From Rhizomicrobium sp. (GTDB lineage: Bacteria > Pseudomonadota > Alphaproteobacteria > Micropepsales > Micropepsaceae), in the NCBI GenBank assembly GCA_037200385.1, contig JBBCGL010000001.1, positions 4,107,418 to 4,171,417 on the forward strand: a stretch of DNA of 64,000 bases, read 5' to 3'. Under the pieces are notes generated by a model that made no database searches, was not told the DNA's origin, and saw only the letters and a list, made by a program, of their open reading frames with translations. Positions within the stretch are counted from its first letter, which is position 1; each line of letters begins with the position of its first letter. Position numbers and translations under genes: made by a program. Below are positions 62,969 through 64,000 of the stretch, one piece after another.

Positions 62969-63358
62969 TTAGATCAGCAAAGCGGTGAGTTTGCGGTGCG
63001 CCAGCGCGGTATTGCGCGCGGTGGCCAGCAACAGCGGTGCGCCATCGGCGCGCTGGAAGAGCGCGGCGCAGATCGCCAGCACCAGCAACGTGACAACGGC
63101 GAGCGCCGCATCGATTTGGGATTTTCCGTCGCTTCCAGCGGCCCTGTCGGTCTCCAGTTCCAGGTGCACGGAGACGAAATCGATCAGCCGTTCAGCGCTG
63201 CGCATTGAGCGGACCACGCCGTGATTGTCGGTCTCATCGGCGCATTGCGTGACATGCGCCGCCAGCAGCAACACCAGCAGCATGCCGAGCAGGGCAAGCA
63301 CCTGCACGGACAAACGGTCCGAGAGGCTGCGCATGGACAATGAAGCAGTGGATTGCAT
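62969..63358 (-). CDS. Small membrane protein upstream of czcCBA
   Basis: A 129-residue protein with two hydrophobic segments, about 18-35 (SVQVLALLGMLLVLLLAA) and 84-101 (AALAVVTLLVLAICAALFQR), joined by a polar loop with a Cys, a His and acidic residues (HVTQCADETDNHG). It lies 97 nt upstream of czcC in the same orientation, where czc operons often have a CzcI-like small protein, but I see no family signature. In-frame ATG 63334 is an alternative start. Confidence 0.6.
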   Translation of the reverse strand: MQSTASLSMRSLSDRLSVQVLALLGMLLVLLLAAHVTQCADETDNHGVVRSMRSAERLIDFVSVHLELETDRAAGSDGKSQIDAALAVVTLLVLAICAALFQRADGAPLLLATARNTALAHRKLTALLI

Positions 63359-63588
63359 GACACCCGAACCTAAATCCTAAAGCCAACAGTGGGTCAAGGT
63401 GAAAGATAAATTGCCCAACTCCCGCCGTATTTCTAGAACGGATTTATGTCAGAGTCGCATCGCATGATCCGCCGCACAAAACAGGGGCGTGCGCGGGATT
63501 GCAGCATCGCTGAAATGGTGGCCGACCACCGTCATTCGCAGTGCCTCGAAAGCTGTATGCTGAGGATGTTAACCGCAGAGCGAGCGCA
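63359..63588. promoter_or_regulatory. Divergent promoter region of the czc genes
   Basis: 230 bp between the small membrane protein gene (minus) and czcD (plus). On the minus strand TTGACC (63392-63397) and TTAGGT (63368-63373) are 18 bp apart, the long-spacer, TTGACC-led layout used by MerR-type metal regulators such as ZntR or CadR. No regulator gene is in view. A second promoter must serve czcD. Confidence 0.35.
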
Positions 63589-64000
63589 ATGGCTGACCAG
63601 CACGACCATCACCATCACCACGACCACGGTCATCATCACGCGCCGCCAAAAGACTTCGGCACGATGTTCCTGCTCGGGACGCTGTTGAATGTCGGCATTG
63701 TCGTTTTGCAAGCCACTTACGGTATCATCGCTCACTCGACCGCCTTGCTGGCCGATGCGGGGCACAATCTCAGCGACGTATTGAGTCTGCTTATTGCCTG
63801 GGGCGCGGCTGGTCTTGCCCGCCGTGCGGCGACCACGCGCTATACCTATGGCTTGCGCGGTTCGTCCATCATCGCCGCGCTCTTCAATGCCGTGTTCTTG
63901 ATGGTGGTGCTGGGCGGTATTGCCTGGGAGGCCATTCAACGCCTCTCCGATCCCGCTCCGGTGCAGGGCGGAATCGTCATGATCGTCGCCGCGGCGGGCA
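63589..64000 (+). CDS. czcD: CDF-family metal cation exporter (CzcD/ZitB-like), cut by the window end
   Basis: 137 residues are visible, running off the window. It begins MADQHDHHHHHDHGHHHAPP, a His-rich metal-binding tail, then TM1 FLLGTLLNVGIVVLQATYGI and the zinc-site motif HSTALLADAGHNLSDVLSLL (His-x3-Asp in TM2), with two further helices (IIAALFNAVFLMVVLGGIAW). CDF proteins export Zn, Co or Cd from cytoplasm to periplasm in exchange for protons. Too near the edge to be in a closed reading frame. Divergent from the czcCBA side. Confidence 0.92.
   Translation, partial: MADQHDHHHHHDHGHHHAPPKDFGTMFLLGTLLNVGIVVLQATYGIIAHSTALLADAGHNLSDVLSLLIAWGAAGLARRAATTRYTYGLRGSSIIAALFNAVFLMVVLGGIAWEAIQRLSDPAPVQGGIVMIVAAAG

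Overview
The window is GC-rich alphaproteobacterial chromosome. Several genes point to a holdfast-forming, Caulobacter-like lineage (Caulobacterales or a relative such as Micropepsales/Rhizomicrobium; genus not resolved). They are an hfaA-hfaB-hfaD type holdfast-anchoring operon, a textbook CpdR cell-cycle response regulator with a CtrA-like box upstream, clustered GANTC (CcrM-type) sites, several TonB-dependent receptors with two TonB proteins, and alphaproteobacterial palindromic intergenic repeats.

Layout. 1-618: vapBC toxin-antitoxin module, one base upstream of a CitE-like CoA lyase (620-1498), which overlaps tail-to-tail with an OPT transporter. 3.4-7.7 kb: GNAT enzyme, hfa operon (minus strand), an HCCA isomerase-like enzyme and a DUF4389 protein. 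7.9-12.2 kb: a large TonB-dependent receptor and an aldo/keto reductase. 12.4-16.7 kb: RND multidrug efflux adaptor and permease. 17-25.7 kb: typA, SDR, HisN-type phosphatase, two alpha/beta hydrolases, SCP2 protein, Hsp20 with an RpoH-like promoter and a possible RNA thermometer, and a pentapeptide-repeat protein. 26-31 kb: a giant autotransporter, threonine aldolase and glyoxalase I. 31.4-35.1 kb: tonB-exbB-exbD-exbD-repeat-protein operon that powers TonB receptors. 35-40.8 kb: an unrecognised secreted protein with a possible Cys-His-Asp centre, modBC without modA, and an M13 metallopeptidase. 40.8-45.9 kb: envelope glycosylation/glycolipid genes (GtrA, GT2, GT-C-like, GT4) and an LpxH-like phosphoesterase. 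45.9-48.9 kb: a non-coding region with phased GANTC repeats and a candidate small RNA, N-formylglutamate amidohydrolase, cpdR, a second tonB, and tRNA-Val(GAC).

From tRNA-Val onward (48.9 kb to the window end) the content looks accessory. A truncated tyrosine integrase abuts the tRNA. It is followed by an AraC regulator, acyl-CoA dehydrogenase, acyl-CoA ligase, a DUF2236 protein and a frameshifted TonB receptor (a lipid/hydrophobic-substrate uptake and activation set). Next comes a czcCBA heavy-metal efflux operon with a divergent, His-rich CDF transporter gene that runs off the window end.

No complete novel defence or biosynthetic system was found. The most interesting unexplained signals are the candidate sRNA at about 46211-46304 (two exposed CCUCCC anti-Shine-Dalgarno motifs and an intrinsic terminator), the 22-bp-phased GANTC repeat array beside it, the 560-residue secreted protein at 35121-36803, and repeat-derived hairpins that bury ribosome-binding sites.
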